A stretch of 64,000 nucleotides of DNA from contig OU452198.1 in assembly GCA_911728435.2 (NCBI GenBank), positions 36,919,902 through 36,983,901 of the forward strand, written 5' to 3'. Below, one piece after another: positions 63,693 through 64,000 of the stretch. The first letter of the stretch is position 1. Each line of letters opens with the position of its first letter. This stretch comes from Apoderus coryli (lineage: Eukaryota; Arthropoda; Insecta; Coleoptera; Attelabidae). The position numbers and the translations under genes were made by a program. The notes under the pieces were generated by a model, which worked only from the letters and a program-made list of their open reading frames with translations, ran no database searches and was not told the origin of the DNA.

Positions 63693-64000
63693 GGAAATAC
63701 TTTGTTTCTATAATTGACCTAAAACCAACCAACTTCAATTTCGAAACACTTAGAGGGCACTAACACAACAGAAAAACATAATATTTTGTTTCTGTTAATA
63801 TAATAAAACAAGCAAAGAGGGACTTATAAATATTTTTGTATTGTAACTAAAACTATTAATATTAATTTTTGTAAATGATAATTGTTCATATACTTATAGG
63901 CCGACAGAAATAGGCACCTTCACTCATTCTTGGCTATTTTGGCAACGCAATCTTGGAATATCATTTCGCACATACATTTAATGCCTATATAGGTAGGTTC

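Larger units (their letters stand above)
62421..63775. mobile_element. Short Penelope-like element with inverted terminal repeats
   Basis: A 12-bp duplication ACATAATATTTT (62,409-62,420 and 63,776-63,787) flanks it; copy A has the empty site near 60,166. The ends (about 62,425-62,583 and 63,594-63,760) are inverted copies of a terminal repeat with a hammerhead-like core. Only the C-terminal part of the Penelope protein lies between them. A TA microsatellite sits at 62,930-62,946. Confidence 0.85.
60453..63893. repeat. Segmental duplication, copy B
   Basis: Direct tandem copy of the same 2.1-2.2 kb unit, separated from copy A by about 170 bp. Exon 1 identity is about 91% (11 changes in 124 bp). 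It contains one insertion, the Penelope-like element at 62,421-63,775. Its far end (63,893) matches 60,285 of copy A. Confidence 0.88.

Noticed and set aside
60453..63893. Copy B as the start of a second complete FASN gene
   Set aside because: The duplicated block ends about 40 bp into intron 1 and is followed immediately by copy A upstream DNA; no second exon 2 exists between them.
1..64000. Bacterial contamination or symbiont DNA
   Set aside because: GT-AG introns, insect-type LINE, BEL, Penelope, mariner and hAT sequences and AT-rich intergenic DNA occur throughout, without operons or ribosome-binding sites.

Overview
The window is AT-rich, intron-rich animal DNA, almost certainly from an insect and possibly a beetle with a large, transposon-laden genome (an inference from gene structure and repeat types; no species marker was recognised). 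It holds one host gene, a type I fatty acid synthase (FASN), read on the minus strand from 47,942 to 19,798. I could place 27 coding exons with consistent GT/AG junctions and phases; they sum to 6,915 nt, or 2,304 codons plus a stop. Ketosynthase, dehydratase, enoyl reductase, ketoreductase, acyl carrier protein and thioesterase keep their diagnostic residues. The malonyl/acetyl transferase domain does not: its two signature motifs are replaced and its C-terminal part is shortened, yet the reading frame is open. The protein therefore looks like an FASN paralogue that would need acyl groups loaded in trans, or that has another job.

The FASN 5' end has been tandemly duplicated. Copy A (about 47,772-60,285) contains the working first exon; copy B (about 60,453-63,893) contains a second first exon (60,495-60,618) with an intact frame and splice donor but a changed TATA box. 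Copy A has since been split by a 2.3 kb inverted-repeat element 36 bp upstream of the TATA box and by a 7.9 kb BEL/Pao retrotransposon. That retrotransposon is itself invaded by a 1.5 kb dispersed repeat, a hAT-type MITE and a Penelope-like element. Copy B carries a different Penelope-like element. Each copy supplies the empty site for the other's insertion, so the order of events can be read directly.

Layout: 1-6.0 kb, AT-rich DNA with short palindromes, tandem duplications and Penelope-type termini with hammerhead ribozyme cores; 6.0-8.9 kb, a composite inverted-repeat element with a 65-bp minisatellite and an old LINE; 8.9-11.7 kb, nothing recognisable; 11.7-13.8 kb, Tc1 transposase relics in a 756-bp tandem duplication; 14-19.8 kb, relics of ITm transposons, mariner and a LINE, a strong hammerhead core and a hydrophobic ORF relic; 19.8-48 kb, FASN, whose introns hold LINEs, mariner and BEL fragments, long inverted repeats and a 2.7 kb TA-target transposon interrupted by a 134-codon membrane-protein ORF; 48-64 kb, the duplicated FASN promoter with nested insertions.

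No rRNA gene, CRISPR array or bacterial-type operon is present. One tRNA-like sequence (42.66-42.73 kb) is probably a SINE or tRNA relic. Apart from FASN, every coding-like stretch I could identify belongs to a transposon or its debris.
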